Below, piece by piece: positions 7,393 to 14,482 of a stretch of DNA of 14,482 nt (its first letter is position 1; the number at the start of each line of letters is the position of its first letter). The notes beneath the pieces were generated by a model, which had not been told where the DNA came from, did not search any database, and saw only the letters and a list, made by a program, of their open reading frames with translations. The position numbers were made by a program, and so were the translations under genes. Source of the stretch: Acidobacteriaceae bacterium (GTDB lineage Bacteria > Acidobacteriota > Terriglobia > Terriglobales > Acidobacteriaceae); contig PLHN01000116.1 of assembly GCA_003139975.1 (NCBI GenBank), positions 4,758 through 19,239 of the forward strand, given 5' to 3'.

Positions 7393-8223
7393 ATGACTCG
7401 ACTCGGCATCATGCAAGGACGTCTCGTTCCGCCGGAACCTGGCCGGTTCCAGGCGTTTCCGCGTGAACGGTGGGAAGATGAATTTAGTTTTGCGGCGCAG
7501 GTTCCACTCTCATACATTGAGTGGGTTTACGATCTCTACGGCGCCGACGTTAACCCGCTCACGGCGGACATTGGAAAGATGCAGTCTCGCATCCGCGAAT
7601 CTGGAGTTTCGGTCTTTTCCATGTGCGCCGACTATTTCATGGACAAGCCTTTCCTGCGTTGCTCGCAGGCCGAGCGCGTTGAACGGATCCAGTTCTTGCA
7701 ACGGTTGCTGCCCTTGGCGAAGCAGGTAGGAATCGAGCGCATCGTTCTTCCCTTCGTGGATGCTTCGCGCATCGATTCGGACGAGGAAAAGGCGGCCGTC
7801 ATTGGAGTTCTAAAGGAAGCCCTGCCGGTGGCCCGTGAGGCTGGAGTCGAGTTGCACCTCGAAGCTGACCTCGCTCCATTAGAATTCGCGAGGCTGCTAG
7901 ACAAGCTTCCGGATCCATTTGTAAAGGTCAACTATGATTCGGGGAACAGCTCTTCACTCGGATACGCTCCCGAGCAGGAGTTCGCTGCATATGGCAATCG
8001 TGTAGGCAGCGTGCACATAAAGGATCGCATTCGCGGGGGAGGCACTGTGCTCCTGGGAACCGGCGATGCAGACTTCCCGGCAGTATTTGCCGCTCTGGAA
8101 CGCATCGGCTATCAGGGAGACATCACCCTCCAGGTGGCGCGCTCCGAACCGGGTCAGGAAGTTGCGTGGGCCCGCACCAACCGCCTTTTTGTAGAGCGCT
8201 ACTGGCCGTTGACTAAGTTGTGA
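7393..8223 (+). CDS. TIM-barrel sugar (phosphate) isomerase/epimerase, AP-endonuclease-2 fold
   Basis: A 276-residue protein of the xylose isomerase-like TIM barrel superfamily, which holds ketose epimerases, hydroxypyruvate isomerase and related metal enzymes. It opens with the GIMQGRL motif (5-11) often seen in sugar-locus members. Likely metal ligands are E157 (HLEAD), D182 (NYDSGN) and H208 (SVHIKD). At the place of the usual fourth ligand, a C-terminal Glu, there is Q247 (TLQVAR). The role is probably to isomerise or epimerise a sugar made or used by the flanking genes; the substrate cannot be read from sequence. It starts 19 bases after the ThDP enzyme, in an A-rich stretch with no clear ribosome binding site. 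Its TGA stop is in frame with the next gene and only one codon separates them. Confidence 0.8.
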   Translation: MTRLGIMQGRLVPPEPGRFQAFPRERWEDEFSFAAQVPLSYIEWVYDLYGADVNPLTADIGKMQSRIRESGVSVFSMCADYFMDKPFLRCSQAERVERIQFLQRLLPLAKQVGIERIVLPFVDASRIDSDEEKAAVIGVLKEALPVAREAGVELHLEADLAPLEFARLLDKLPDPFVKVNYDSGNSSSLGYAPEQEFAAYGNRVGSVHIKDRIRGGGTVLLGTGDADFPAVFAALERIGYQGDITLQVARSEPGQEVAWARTNRLFVERYWPLTKL

Positions 8224-8226
8224 ATT

Positions 8227-8988
8227 TTGGATTTTCAGCTTAAAGAAAAAGTCTTCCTTGTTGCTGGCTCTTCGCGCGGCATCGGGCGCGCCATCGCTGC
8301 CGCCCTGATCGATGAAGGAGCGCGCGTTTGTGTAACGGGGCGAACCGAGAGTTCGCTGAGCGAGGCAGCACAAGAACTATCACGGCGCGGCCAGGTACTT
8401 ACGTTTGTTGGTGACCTGACACAACCTGAGACCGTAGAGGGTGTTTTTCGCACCATCGGCAGCAAGTGGTCAGCGCTCGACGGTTTAGTCGCAAACTTGG
8501 GCACTGGGACTGGCAAGCCTGGGTGGGATCAGCCCGAAGAAGAATGGGAACGCCTTTTTCAACTCAACTTGCGGGCGAGCACTCGTTTAGCACAAGCTGC
8601 CATACCAATGCTGAAAACTGGCGGAGCGATCGTTTTCATTTCTTCGATCACCGGGATTGAAGCAACGCCCGCACCCTTGCCGTACAGCGCCGCCAAGGCT
8701 GCTCTTGTTAACTACAGCAAAAATCTTTCACGGCAAGTCGCAAACCTGGGGATTCGCGTAAACTGCGTAGCTCCCGGCAATGTGCTCTTTCCCGGAGGGA
8801 CATGGGAGGGCCACCTGACCAATCGCCGTGAGGCTGTGATGCAGCACATTCAGGCAGAGGTTCCCATGGCTCGCTTTGGCACGCCCGAAGAGATCGCGAG
8901 CCTGGTCGCTTTCCTTTGCTCTCCTCGCGCCTCATTTATTACTGGCGCGTGCTTCGTCGCCGACGGCGGCCAAACCAGGAGCGTGTAA
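8227..8988 (+). CDS. Short-chain dehydrogenase/reductase, FabG-like (first of three)
   Basis: A classical SDR of 253 residues. The coenzyme motif is AGSSRGIG (13-20), with Ala replacing the usual Thr, and an Arg in the SRG stretch and R39 that would favour NADP. The catalytic Ser is in FISSITG (S139/S140), with Y153 and K157. The C-terminal ITGACFVADGG (238-248) is typical. The proposed start is TTG at 8227, because the encoded MDFQLKEK leads straight into the first beta strand and no ATG or GTG is nearby. There is no good ribosome binding site, so translation may depend on the upstream gene, whose stop is 3 bases away. The likely job is reduction of a keto-sugar or oxidation of a sugar hydroxyl in this pathway. 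Which step is unknown. Confidence 0.85.
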   Translation: MDFQLKEKVFLVAGSSRGIGRAIAAALIDEGARVCVTGRTESSLSEAAQELSRRGQVLTFVGDLTQPETVEGVFRTIGSKWSALDGLVANLGTGTGKPGWDQPEEEWERLFQLNLRASTRLAQAAIPMLKTGGAIVFISSITGIEATPAPLPYSAAKAALVNYSKNLSRQVANLGIRVNCVAPGNVLFPGGTWEGHLTNRREAVMQHIQAEVPMARFGTPEEIASLVAFLCSPRASFITGACFVADGGQTRSV

Positions 8989-8994
8989 CCCATC

Positions 8995-9828
8995 ATGCCC
9001 GGATCAATCGACCAGCTGTTTTGTGTAAAAGACCGCGTTGCCGTCATTACAGGCGGTGCGGGCCTCCTTGGGACCAAGCACGCGGAAATCCTGGCAGAAG
9101 CGCACGCCGTTCCGGTTTTGATCGATCTCCCCGCGGCGGATCCTGTCGCCCGCGCGAAAACGATCTCCGAAACTTACCATGTTCCAGTACTTAGCCTGAC
9201 CGGCGACATCACGGACCTTGCCCAGGTCGAACGCATGCGCGACGAAATTCTTCATCGCTATGGCCGCATCGATATCCTGATCAATAACGCCGCCAACAAT
9301 CCGAAGATGGAGAACCGCGAAGGCACGAACTTCTCGCGCCTGGAAAACTTTCCCTTGGAGTTGTGGGAAGCTGATTTGAGAGTGGGGCTAAGGGGCGCGT
9401 TCCTCTGTAGCCGGGTGTTTGGCGCGGAAATGGCCAAGCGCGGGAAAGGAGTTATTCTCAACATAGCCTCCGACCTCGCGGTGATTGCGCCCGACCAACG
9501 GTTATATCGACAAGACGGTCGCGCGGACTCCGAGCAGCCGGTAAAGCCAGTTACCTACAGCGTCGTGAAGGCAGGCCTCGTTGGATTAACCCGTTATTTG
9601 GCCACTTACTGGCACGAGTCCGGCGTGCGCGCCAATGCGATTTCACCGGGAGGAATTTACAATAACCAGCCCGAGGAGTTCGTGCAGCGTTTGAGTAAAC
9701 TGATCCCTCTAGGCCGCATGGCAGACAAAGACGAGTACAAGGGCGCTATCCTGTTCCTCTGCTCGGATGCTTCTTCCTACATCACTGGGATTAATCTGGT
9801 CGCCGATGGCGGCAGGAGTTGCTGGTGA
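8995..9828 (+). CDS. Short-chain dehydrogenase, PtmA-like (second of three)
   Basis: An SDR of 277 residues with TGGAGLLG (19-26), an acidic residue after the second beta strand (D44) that suggests NAD, NNAA at 97-100, S159, Y188 and K192. Between the catalytic Ser and Tyr lies an insertion of about 20 residues rich in charged residues (about 168-186). A related insertion is known from PtmA-type SDRs in flagellin and LPS sugar loci. The end, ITGINLVADGG (263-273), is normal. It resembles the following SDR more than the preceding one, so the two are likely paralogues. AGGAG at 8977-8981 is 13 bases before the ATG, rather far. It probably acts on an acidic or deoxy sugar intermediate; the substrate is not known. 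Confidence 0.85.
   Translation: MPGSIDQLFCVKDRVAVITGGAGLLGTKHAEILAEAHAVPVLIDLPAADPVARAKTISETYHVPVLSLTGDITDLAQVERMRDEILHRYGRIDILINNAANNPKMENREGTNFSRLENFPLELWEADLRVGLRGAFLCSRVFGAEMAKRGKGVILNIASDLAVIAPDQRLYRQDGRADSEQPVKPVTYSVVKAGLVGLTRYLATYWHESGVRANAISPGGIYNNQPEEFVQRLSKLIPLGRMADKDEYKGAILFLCSDASSYITGINLVADGGRSCW
9814..9818 (+). promoter_or_regulatory. Ribosome binding site deciding the start of the third SDR
   Basis: AGGAG lies 6 bases before the GTG at 9825, an ideal distance, while the in-frame TTG at 9819 abuts the site. The start is therefore GTG 9825, overlapping the previous stop as GTGA. Confidence 0.65.
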
Positions 9829-10664
9829 ACCTCACGCGAGACTCGATCTTCTCTCTTGAAGGAAAGACGGCGGTTCTAACCGGAGCCTCAGGATTTCTGG
9901 GGCGCACGTTTGCCGAGGCCCTGCTGGCCAACGGCGCACGCGTTGTGGCACTCGGCCGCTCGGAGAGGCTCGAACCCGAAGTAAAGAAGCTGGCCGAACG
10001 ATTCGGCGACGACCGGATTCGATCGTTGCGCGTAGACATGTACGACCTGCGCGCGTTCGGGAAATGCCTCGAGGAGATCGCCTCGGAAGAGGAACGCGTG
10101 GATATTCTGGTGAACAATGCCCACGAACTTGGGCCCAAAACCGGTTTCAACGTTCCGGAGGGTTCGCTGGAACAGGGCTCGTTTGACCAGTGGATGCGGA
10201 ATCTCACCGGCGGAGTATATTGGGCGGCATTAAGCGTCCAGAAGCTGGGGAAGCGCATGCAAGACGCGCATCGCGGCTCCATCATCAACATCTCGACCAT
10301 GTACGCGGTCGTTGCTCCCAGTCCTCAGCTCTACGCGGGCACGAAATTCATGAATCCTCCCGGGTATTCGGCGTCGAAAGCGGCAATGCTCAGCTTCACT
10401 CGCTACATTGCGGCGTTCTGGGGACCGCATGGCATCCGGGCCAACGCGATTCTCCCCGGTCCGTTTTCGAATACCGAGGACGCTGGTCCCAATGCGGTAA
10501 ATGCCGACGATCCTTTCGTTGAGCGGTTGAAGGCTCGCACATGCCTGGGACGGACCGGCAAGCCTCATGAATTGGCCGGAGCATTGGTGTTTCTCGCGTC
10601 CGACGCCTCTTCATACATAACTGGCCAGGGTTTGCTTGTCGATGGTGGATGGACGGTCACATAA
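9825..10664 (+). CDS. Short-chain dehydrogenase, PtmA-like (third of three)
   Basis: An SDR of 279 residues with TGASGFLG (19-26), NNAH (97-100), the catalytic S157 in NISTMY, Y181 and K185. The segment between Ser and Tyr contains QLYAGTKFMNPPGY (168-181), the Tyr-x-Gly-Thr...Pro insertion I associate with PtmA-like dehydrogenases of sialic-acid-type and flagellin-glycan loci. R45 after the second beta strand hints at NADP, in contrast to D44 of its neighbour, so the two may work in opposite redox directions. The start is GTG with an ideal ribosome binding site and a four-base overlap with the previous gene. The stop is directly followed by the next start codon. It is a plausible keto-reductase of the pathway; the substrate is unknown. 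Confidence 0.86.
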   Translation: MNLTRDSIFSLEGKTAVLTGASGFLGRTFAEALLANGARVVALGRSERLEPEVKKLAERFGDDRIRSLRVDMYDLRAFGKCLEEIASEEERVDILVNNAHELGPKTGFNVPEGSLEQGSFDQWMRNLTGGVYWAALSVQKLGKRMQDAHRGSIINISTMYAVVAPSPQLYAGTKFMNPPGYSASKAAMLSFTRYIAAFWGPHGIRANAILPGPFSNTEDAGPNAVNADDPFVERLKARTCLGRTGKPHELAGALVFLASDASSYITGQGLLVDGGWTVT

Positions 10665-11153
10665 GTGCTCGAGTCTATGGCAGAGAGACTACTTACTGGC
10701 GGTCCTATCCAGGCGTGGTGGACGAAGCTCACGGGCCACATTCCCCCCGGCCAGTTCGTGCGCTATCTGCTAGTTGGGCTCTGGAATACGTTGTTTGGCT
10801 ACGGCACTTTCGCCCTGCTGACGGCGGTTTTGAATCCCATCGTGCCGCACAGTTACATGTGGGCCTCGCTTCTTTCCAGCCTGCTGAACATTACGGTCGC
10901 GTACCTGGGATACAAATGGTTCGTCTTCAAGACAAAAGGAAATTACCTGCACGAATGGCTACGTTGCGTCGCCGTTTACAGCACCGGCATTATCTTGACC
11001 CTGATCGCGTTGCCGATCCTGGTGCTCGTGATCCGGCGCAACACGCATTTTTTTGTTCAGGCTCCCTACATTGCAGGCGCGATTCTCACGGCCGTCGTCG
11101 TGTTTTACAGCTTCTTCGGCCATAAACACTTTTCGTTCCGGACTCCTTCATAA
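10665..11153 (+). CDS. GtrA-like membrane protein (polyprenyl-linked sugar flippase family)
   Basis: A small 162-residue integral membrane protein with four hydrophobic segments (about 31-55, 65-87, 99-124 and 132-152). The FVRYLLVG entry to the first segment, YKWFVFK (83-89) between the second and third, and an aromatic/basic FGHKHFSF end (151-158) are hallmarks of the GtrA/PF04138 family. GtrA proteins are thought to move undecaprenyl-phosphate-linked glucose or related sugars across the inner membrane. A GtrB-like glycosyltransferase lies two genes downstream. The GTG start directly follows the previous stop; ATG 10677 is an alternative, and neither has a strong ribosome binding site. The cargo is probably the sugar that the GtrB-like enzyme loads. 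Confidence 0.88.
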   Translation: MLESMAERLLTGGPIQAWWTKLTGHIPPGQFVRYLLVGLWNTLFGYGTFALLTAVLNPIVPHSYMWASLLSSLLNITVAYLGYKWFVFKTKGNYLHEWLRCVAVYSTGIILTLIALPILVLVIRRNTHFFVQAPYIAGAILTAVVVFYSFFGHKHFSFRTPS

Positions 11154-12058
11154 TGCGCATCCTGATCACCGGCGGCTCGGGCTTCATCGGAAAAAATCTG
11201 GCGGAGCAGCTTGCCTCGAGCTACGACGTGTCGGCGCCCTCCTCGGCGGAACTCGATCTGCTCAAAGAGCAAGACGTACGCCACTACCTCAATGCGCACC
11301 ATTTCGATGTGATCGTGCATGCTGCCACCACGCGCTCCAATCGGCGGGTGGCTGCTCCCACGGACCTGCTCGACCGCAATTGCCGCATGTTTTTCAATCT
11401 CGTGCGCAACCTCGAGCCAAACAAAGAACGCATCGGCAAGATGATTCACTTCGGCTCCGGTGCCGAGTACAGCCGCGCTCAACTGCCGGCTCGCGTTCCG
11501 GAAGATTATTTCGATACCCGCGTGCCCTCCGATGCCTACGGGTTTTCCAAGTACATCTGCGCCAAGTACATCGAGCGCTCCCACCGCATCGTCGATTTGC
11601 GTTTGTTCGGGGTCTTTGGTCCCTACGAGGACTACACCGTCCGTTTCATTTCGAACGCGTGTTGCCGGGCGCTGAAGGGTTTGCCGATCTTGCTGCGCCA
11701 GGATGTGGTCTTTGACTACCTGTACGTCAACGATCTCGCTTCCATCACGAGCTGGTTTATTGAAAATGACGCCCGCCACAAGGCATACAATGTCTGTTCT
11801 GGGAGTCCGGCCACGTTGACGGAATTGGCCCGGATCGTGGCCGAGGTCTCGGGTTCGAATCCACCTGTGTCCGCCACCGCCAGCGGAATGGGGGCCGAGT
11901 ATACGGCGGACAACTCCCGCATGCTCGCTGAAATGGGCAAATTTGGTTTTTGGGACATGCGCCGCGCAATCCGTGACCTTTATTCCTGGTATCAGCGGCA
12001 TGAATCCATGATCGACGCCGAATCGCTGCGATTCGACGAAAACAAGAAATCGGAGTAA
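11153..12058 (+). CDS. NAD-dependent epimerase/dehydratase family NDP-sugar enzyme
   Basis: An extended SDR of 301 residues with TGGSGFIG (6-13), HAAT at 56-59, an S102-containing FGSGAEY segment (100-106), and the Y129/K133 pair. The C-terminal half has the DYLYVNDLA (188-196) and AYNVCSG (211-217) motifs of nucleotide-sugar epimerases and reductases. The ELDLL...HFDVIVHAA pattern recalls GDP-fucose synthase and CDP-abequose/paratose synthases, which reduce a 4-keto group. Because rfbFGH are in the same operon, a CDP-4-keto-3,6-dideoxyhexose reductase is a reasonable candidate role. An epimerase on another NDP-sugar is equally possible. The ATG shares a base with the GtrA stop (TAATG), and no clear ribosome binding site is seen, suggesting coupled translation. 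Confidence 0.83.
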   Translation: MRILITGGSGFIGKNLAEQLASSYDVSAPSSAELDLLKEQDVRHYLNAHHFDVIVHAATTRSNRRVAAPTDLLDRNCRMFFNLVRNLEPNKERIGKMIHFGSGAEYSRAQLPARVPEDYFDTRVPSDAYGFSKYICAKYIERSHRIVDLRLFGVFGPYEDYTVRFISNACCRALKGLPILLRQDVVFDYLYVNDLASITSWFIENDARHKAYNVCSGSPATLTELARIVAEVSGSNPPVSATASGMGAEYTADNSRMLAEMGKFGFWDMRRAIRDLYSWYQRHESMIDAESLRFDENKKSE

Positions 12059-12062
12059 GCAA

Positions 12063-13262
12063 GTGACCCCAGTCCGTCCACCGGCAAGCAACGACGTGGA
12101 GCAACTCGAAAGCATCTTGCGGCGCGTCGAAGCGGAAACACCAGATGCCGTCAGGGCGCGCGAGCGCAGTGCGTTTGACGACCTCGCACGTCCGCTTGGC
12201 GAAAGGTTGGTGCTATTCGGCGCCGGTCCGTTGGGCAAAAGCGTCCTCGCCGGACTGCGGAAAGCAGGTGTTGAGCCGCTGGCCTTTGCCGACAACAAAC
12301 GCGATCTTTGGCACCAGCGGGTTCTGGGACTCCCAGTCCTTTCTGCCACGGAAGCCGTGGAGCAATACGGCAAGACGGCGTGCTTTGTGGTCACCGTATA
12401 CCAAGGCTCTTCAGTCCGCCGTCAACTGGCATCACTGGGCTGTCAGCGAGTGGTGCCCTGTGCCCCACTCTTGTGGAAGTACTCCGATGTTTTTATCCCG
12501 CAATGCTGCCTGGAACTGCCCCACAGACTTGTGGAACAGTGCGACAGCATCCGGAAATGTTACGCCATGCTGGCGGACGAGGCCTCGAAAACGGAACTGC
12601 GTGAACAGCTACTCTGGCGGTATTGGCTAGACTTTTCCGCACTGTCGACACCGCTGGACGCGAGGGACACTTACTTCCCCATGGACTTACTGTCGCCAGT
12701 TCCCGACGAAGTGTTCGTCGATTGCGGCAGCTTCGACGGAGAAAGTACCCAGAGCTTCAATCGGCACTGGGGAGCCGAGTTCCGTCATGTCTTCGCTCTC
12801 GAACCCGATCCGGCAAGCCGAGCAGCGTTGACCGCCAATCTGGGAGCAATGGGAATCGGCGATCGCGTTACGGTGATGCCCTACGCCGTAGGGGACACAA
12901 ATTGCCAGGTCTGTTTTGCTTCCAGCGGTTCTGTTACCTCACACGTAACGGCCCAGGATGGGGGTTCCACGGTCGAGTGCCGCCGTTTGGATGACATCGA
13001 GTGGTCTCTGATGCCGACTTACATCAAAATGGACATCGAGGGCGCGGAGCCAGAAGCGCTGGCCGGGGGACGCGAATTGTTACGACGGCATCAACCTGTG
13101 CTCGCAGTCTGCACCTATCACCGAAGTGAGCACCTTTGGCAGATACCGGATCTTATCCGATCCATTTCGCCCGACTACCATGTGTTCTTGCGGCGCTACG
13201 CCGAAGAGTGCTGGGAAGGTGTATGCTATGCCATTCCCGGCCGCAGACTTAAACGTACCTAG
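12063..13262 (+). CDS. Two-domain FkbM-family methyltransferase with N-terminal Rossmann-like domain
   Basis: A 399-residue protein. Residues about 45-140 form a Rossmann-like domain with GAGPLG (53-58), an FADN acidic turn (75-78), and a GLPVLS segment (89-94), similar to the N-terminal part of PglD-like sugar proteins. Residues about 210-395 form an FkbM (PF05050) SAM-dependent methyltransferase. Motif I is VDCGSFDGEST (219-229), an acidic LEPD (246-249) binds the SAM ribose, and KMDIEGAE (322-329) is the FkbM signature. It probably O-methylates a sugar in the glycan. Start GTG 12063 has CGGAG 7 bases upstream, with 4 bases between it and the previous stop. Fusions like this occur in polysaccharide loci; the role of the N-terminal domain is not known. 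Confidence 0.87.
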   Translation: MTPVRPPASNDVEQLESILRRVEAETPDAVRARERSAFDDLARPLGERLVLFGAGPLGKSVLAGLRKAGVEPLAFADNKRDLWHQRVLGLPVLSATEAVEQYGKTACFVVTVYQGSSVRRQLASLGCQRVVPCAPLLWKYSDVFIPQCCLELPHRLVEQCDSIRKCYAMLADEASKTELREQLLWRYWLDFSALSTPLDARDTYFPMDLLSPVPDEVFVDCGSFDGESTQSFNRHWGAEFRHVFALEPDPASRAALTANLGAMGIGDRVTVMPYAVGDTNCQVCFASSGSVTSHVTAQDGGSTVECRRLDDIEWSLMPTYIKMDIEGAEPEALAGGRELLRRHQPVLAVCTYHRSEHLWQIPDLIRSISPDYHVFLRRYAEECWEGVCYAIPGRRLKRT

Positions 13263-13271
13263 CTGCAATCC

Positions 13272-14291
13272 ATGCCTAAGACCCTGACCATCCTCACACC
13301 CTGCTACAACGAAGAGGCCAACGTCCGCGAGGTATACCTGCAGGTGCGCGCGGCCGTCGCCGCCGCGGGCAACTACAAGTACGAACACCTTTTTATCGAC
13401 AATGCATCGACGGACAACACCCTTAATGAACTGAAGGCGATCGCTGCCCGGGATACGAACGTAAAGATAATCAGGAACACCCGCAACTTCGGCCATATCC
13501 GCTCACCCATGCATGCGTTATATCAGGCCAGCGGAGATGCCGTGATCGGAATCGTGGCGGACCTGCAGGATCCTCCCGAGTTGATCGTTGACATGATCCG
13601 TAAGTGGGAAGAAGGCTACCCGGTCGTGATCTGCGTCAAGGCGACCAGCGGCGAAAACAGCCTGATGTTTTGGATCCGCAAGCAATACTACAGGCTGGTG
13701 AACCGGCTTTCAGGAGTCGAGACCTTCGAAAACTACACCGGCTTCGGCCTCTATGACCGCAAGGTAGTGGAAGTCATTAAAAGCTTCGATGACCCCTATC
13801 CCTATTTCCGCGGCATGATCGCCGAAGCAGGCTTTCGGCATTTCGATATTCCCTACCATCAGCCCGCGCGCAAGCGCGGAATTACCAAGAACAATTTCTA
13901 TGCGCTCTATGACATGGCTATGCTCGCCATCACCAACCTTTCCAAAGTGCCGCTGCGGATGGTCACATTTTCCGGCTTTGCGGGCGCGTTGATTTCCGTT
14001 CTTGTGTCCATTGCTTACCTCGTTTACAAAATCATTTTCTGGAGCCGCTTCTCGGTTGGCATCGCTCCATTGGTCATCGGTGTGTTTTTCTTCCTGTCGA
14101 TCCAGATGCTCTTCATGGGAATCATCGGTGAATATATCGGCACCATTCATACTCTGGTACAGAAGCGCCCCTTAGTGGTCGAGCAGGAACGAATCAATTT
14201 CGAATATGCCCCCGGTGAGCCATTGCGCGATGGCCAGCCGCAAGCGAGTACGGCTTCCCAACTCTTCCGCTCGAACGGAGATCTTCCATGA
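13272..14291 (+). CDS. GtrB/DPM1-like family 2 glycosyltransferase (polyprenyl-phosphate sugar transferase)
   Basis: A GT2 enzyme of 339 residues. The GT-A domain (about 1-225) carries the TPCYNEE start (9-15), IDNASTD (42-48), and the ADLQDPPE catalytic segment (96-103) typical of polyprenyl-phosphate glucose/mannose transferases. Two membrane segments follow (about 230-254 and 264-288), then the GEYIGTIH...RPLVVE end (286-304) characteristic of GtrB and ArnC relatives. It should load a sugar from an NDP donor onto undecaprenyl phosphate at the inner face of the membrane. The GtrA-like protein earlier in the operon would flip the product. It starts at ATG 13272, 9 bases after the FkbM stop, without a clear ribosome binding site. 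It overlaps the following gene by four bases. Confidence 0.92.
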   Translation: MPKTLTILTPCYNEEANVREVYLQVRAAVAAAGNYKYEHLFIDNASTDNTLNELKAIAARDTNVKIIRNTRNFGHIRSPMHALYQASGDAVIGIVADLQDPPELIVDMIRKWEEGYPVVICVKATSGENSLMFWIRKQYYRLVNRLSGVETFENYTGFGLYDRKVVEVIKSFDDPYPYFRGMIAEAGFRHFDIPYHQPARKRGITKNNFYALYDMAMLAITNLSKVPLRMVTFSGFAGALISVLVSIAYLVYKIIFWSRFSVGIAPLVIGVFFFLSIQMLFMGIIGEYIGTIHTLVQKRPLVVEQERINFEYAPGEPLRDGQPQASTASQLFRSNGDLP

Positions 14292-14482
14292 ACGCTGATA
14301 CGGCGCAGTCGCTGGCGATCGCGAGGATTTGCGACTGCACCTCGCTGATGCAGGCTCTGCTGCAATCATCCGAGTACTTGAGCGCAGTCGCCAATGTCGC
14401 CGAAGCAATGACCCGGTGCCTCCGCTCCGGAAACAAGATTCTGTTCTTCGGCAACGGTGGCAGCGCCGCCGACGCCCAGCAC
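14288..14482 (+). CDS. gmhA: Sedoheptulose-7-phosphate isomerase, N-terminal part (SIS domain)
   Basis: The window ends inside this gene; 65 codons are visible. The ATG overlaps the GT2 stop as ATGA, with GGAG at 14277-14280 seven bases upstream. The translated end reads [14 protein letters not shown] (52-65), which is the classic phosphosugar-binding loop of GmhA within the SIS fold. GmhA turns sedoheptulose-7-phosphate into D-glycero-D-manno-heptose-7-phosphate, the first step to ADP- or GDP-activated heptoses. A related SIS protein such as DiaA has a similar loop, but the operon setting favours GmhA. Heptose kinase, phosphatase or nucleotidyltransferase genes are expected after the window end. 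Confidence 0.82.
   Translation, partial: MNADTAQSLAIARICDCTSLMQALLQSSEYLSAVANVAEAMTRCLRSGNKILFFGNGGSAADAQH

Noticed and set aside
8209..8237. TTGACT resembling a -35 box before the first SDR
   Set aside because: No acceptable -10 box is present at 16 to 18 bases spacing, and the element lies inside the isomerase coding sequence.
11105..12394. Long minus-strand open frame opposite the epimerase and FkbM genes
   Set aside because: No domain, no ribosome binding site and biased composition; the plus-strand genes beneath it have intact motifs throughout.

Overview
This window is a dense surface-polysaccharide or glycan biosynthesis locus from a moderately GC-rich Gram-negative-type bacterium. 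All genes lie on the + strand. An Acidobacteriota or similar soil lineage is a reasonable guess from base composition and gene style, but nothing here proves it. I see no rRNA, tRNA, CRISPR, insertion sequence, repeat or origin, and no gap between genes longer than about 90 bases.

Layout: (1) the C-terminal part of a multi-pass membrane protein, perhaps a GT39/ArnT-like glycosyltransferase (1-935). (2) A 90-base gap holding a good sigma70-type promoter (964-992). (3) A long run of almost gapless genes from 1026 to the window end. Many junctions are stop/start overlaps of 1 to 4 bases, so this is probably one translationally coupled operon of at least 13.4 kb.

The operon reads as modules. Module A (1026-4110) is rfbF-rfbG-rfbH, the CDP-sugar route from glucose-1-phosphate towards CDP-4-keto-3,6-dideoxy-D-glucose. 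The RfbH-like protein keeps the catalytic His in place of Lys and all four iron-sulfur cysteines. Its reductase partner RfbI/DdhD is not in the window. Module B (4091-8223) holds a NeuB-type PEP-condensing synthase lacking its usual C-terminal SAF domain, a KdsC-fold HAD phosphatase whose specificity residues look like those of KDN-9-phosphate phosphatase, an acetolactate-synthase-like ThDP enzyme, and a TIM-barrel sugar isomerase/epimerase. Module C (8227-10664) is three consecutive short-chain dehydrogenases. Module D (10665-14291) is a GtrA-like flippase, an NDP-sugar epimerase/reductase, a two-domain FkbM-type methyltransferase, and a GtrB/DPM1-like polyprenyl-phosphate glycosyltransferase. 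Module E starts at 14288 with the first 65 codons of a GmhA-like sedoheptulose-7-phosphate isomerase, suggesting a heptose pathway beyond the window.

The most interesting idea is that the CDP-4-keto-3,6-dideoxyglucose route and the ThDP enzyme work together on a 4-C-branched sugar, as in yersiniose synthesis (YerE-like chemistry). The added twist is that the NeuB/HAD pair next door makes another 2-keto acid, the class of donor a ThDP enzyme decarboxylates. That pathway is inference; the enzyme family assignments are much firmer.
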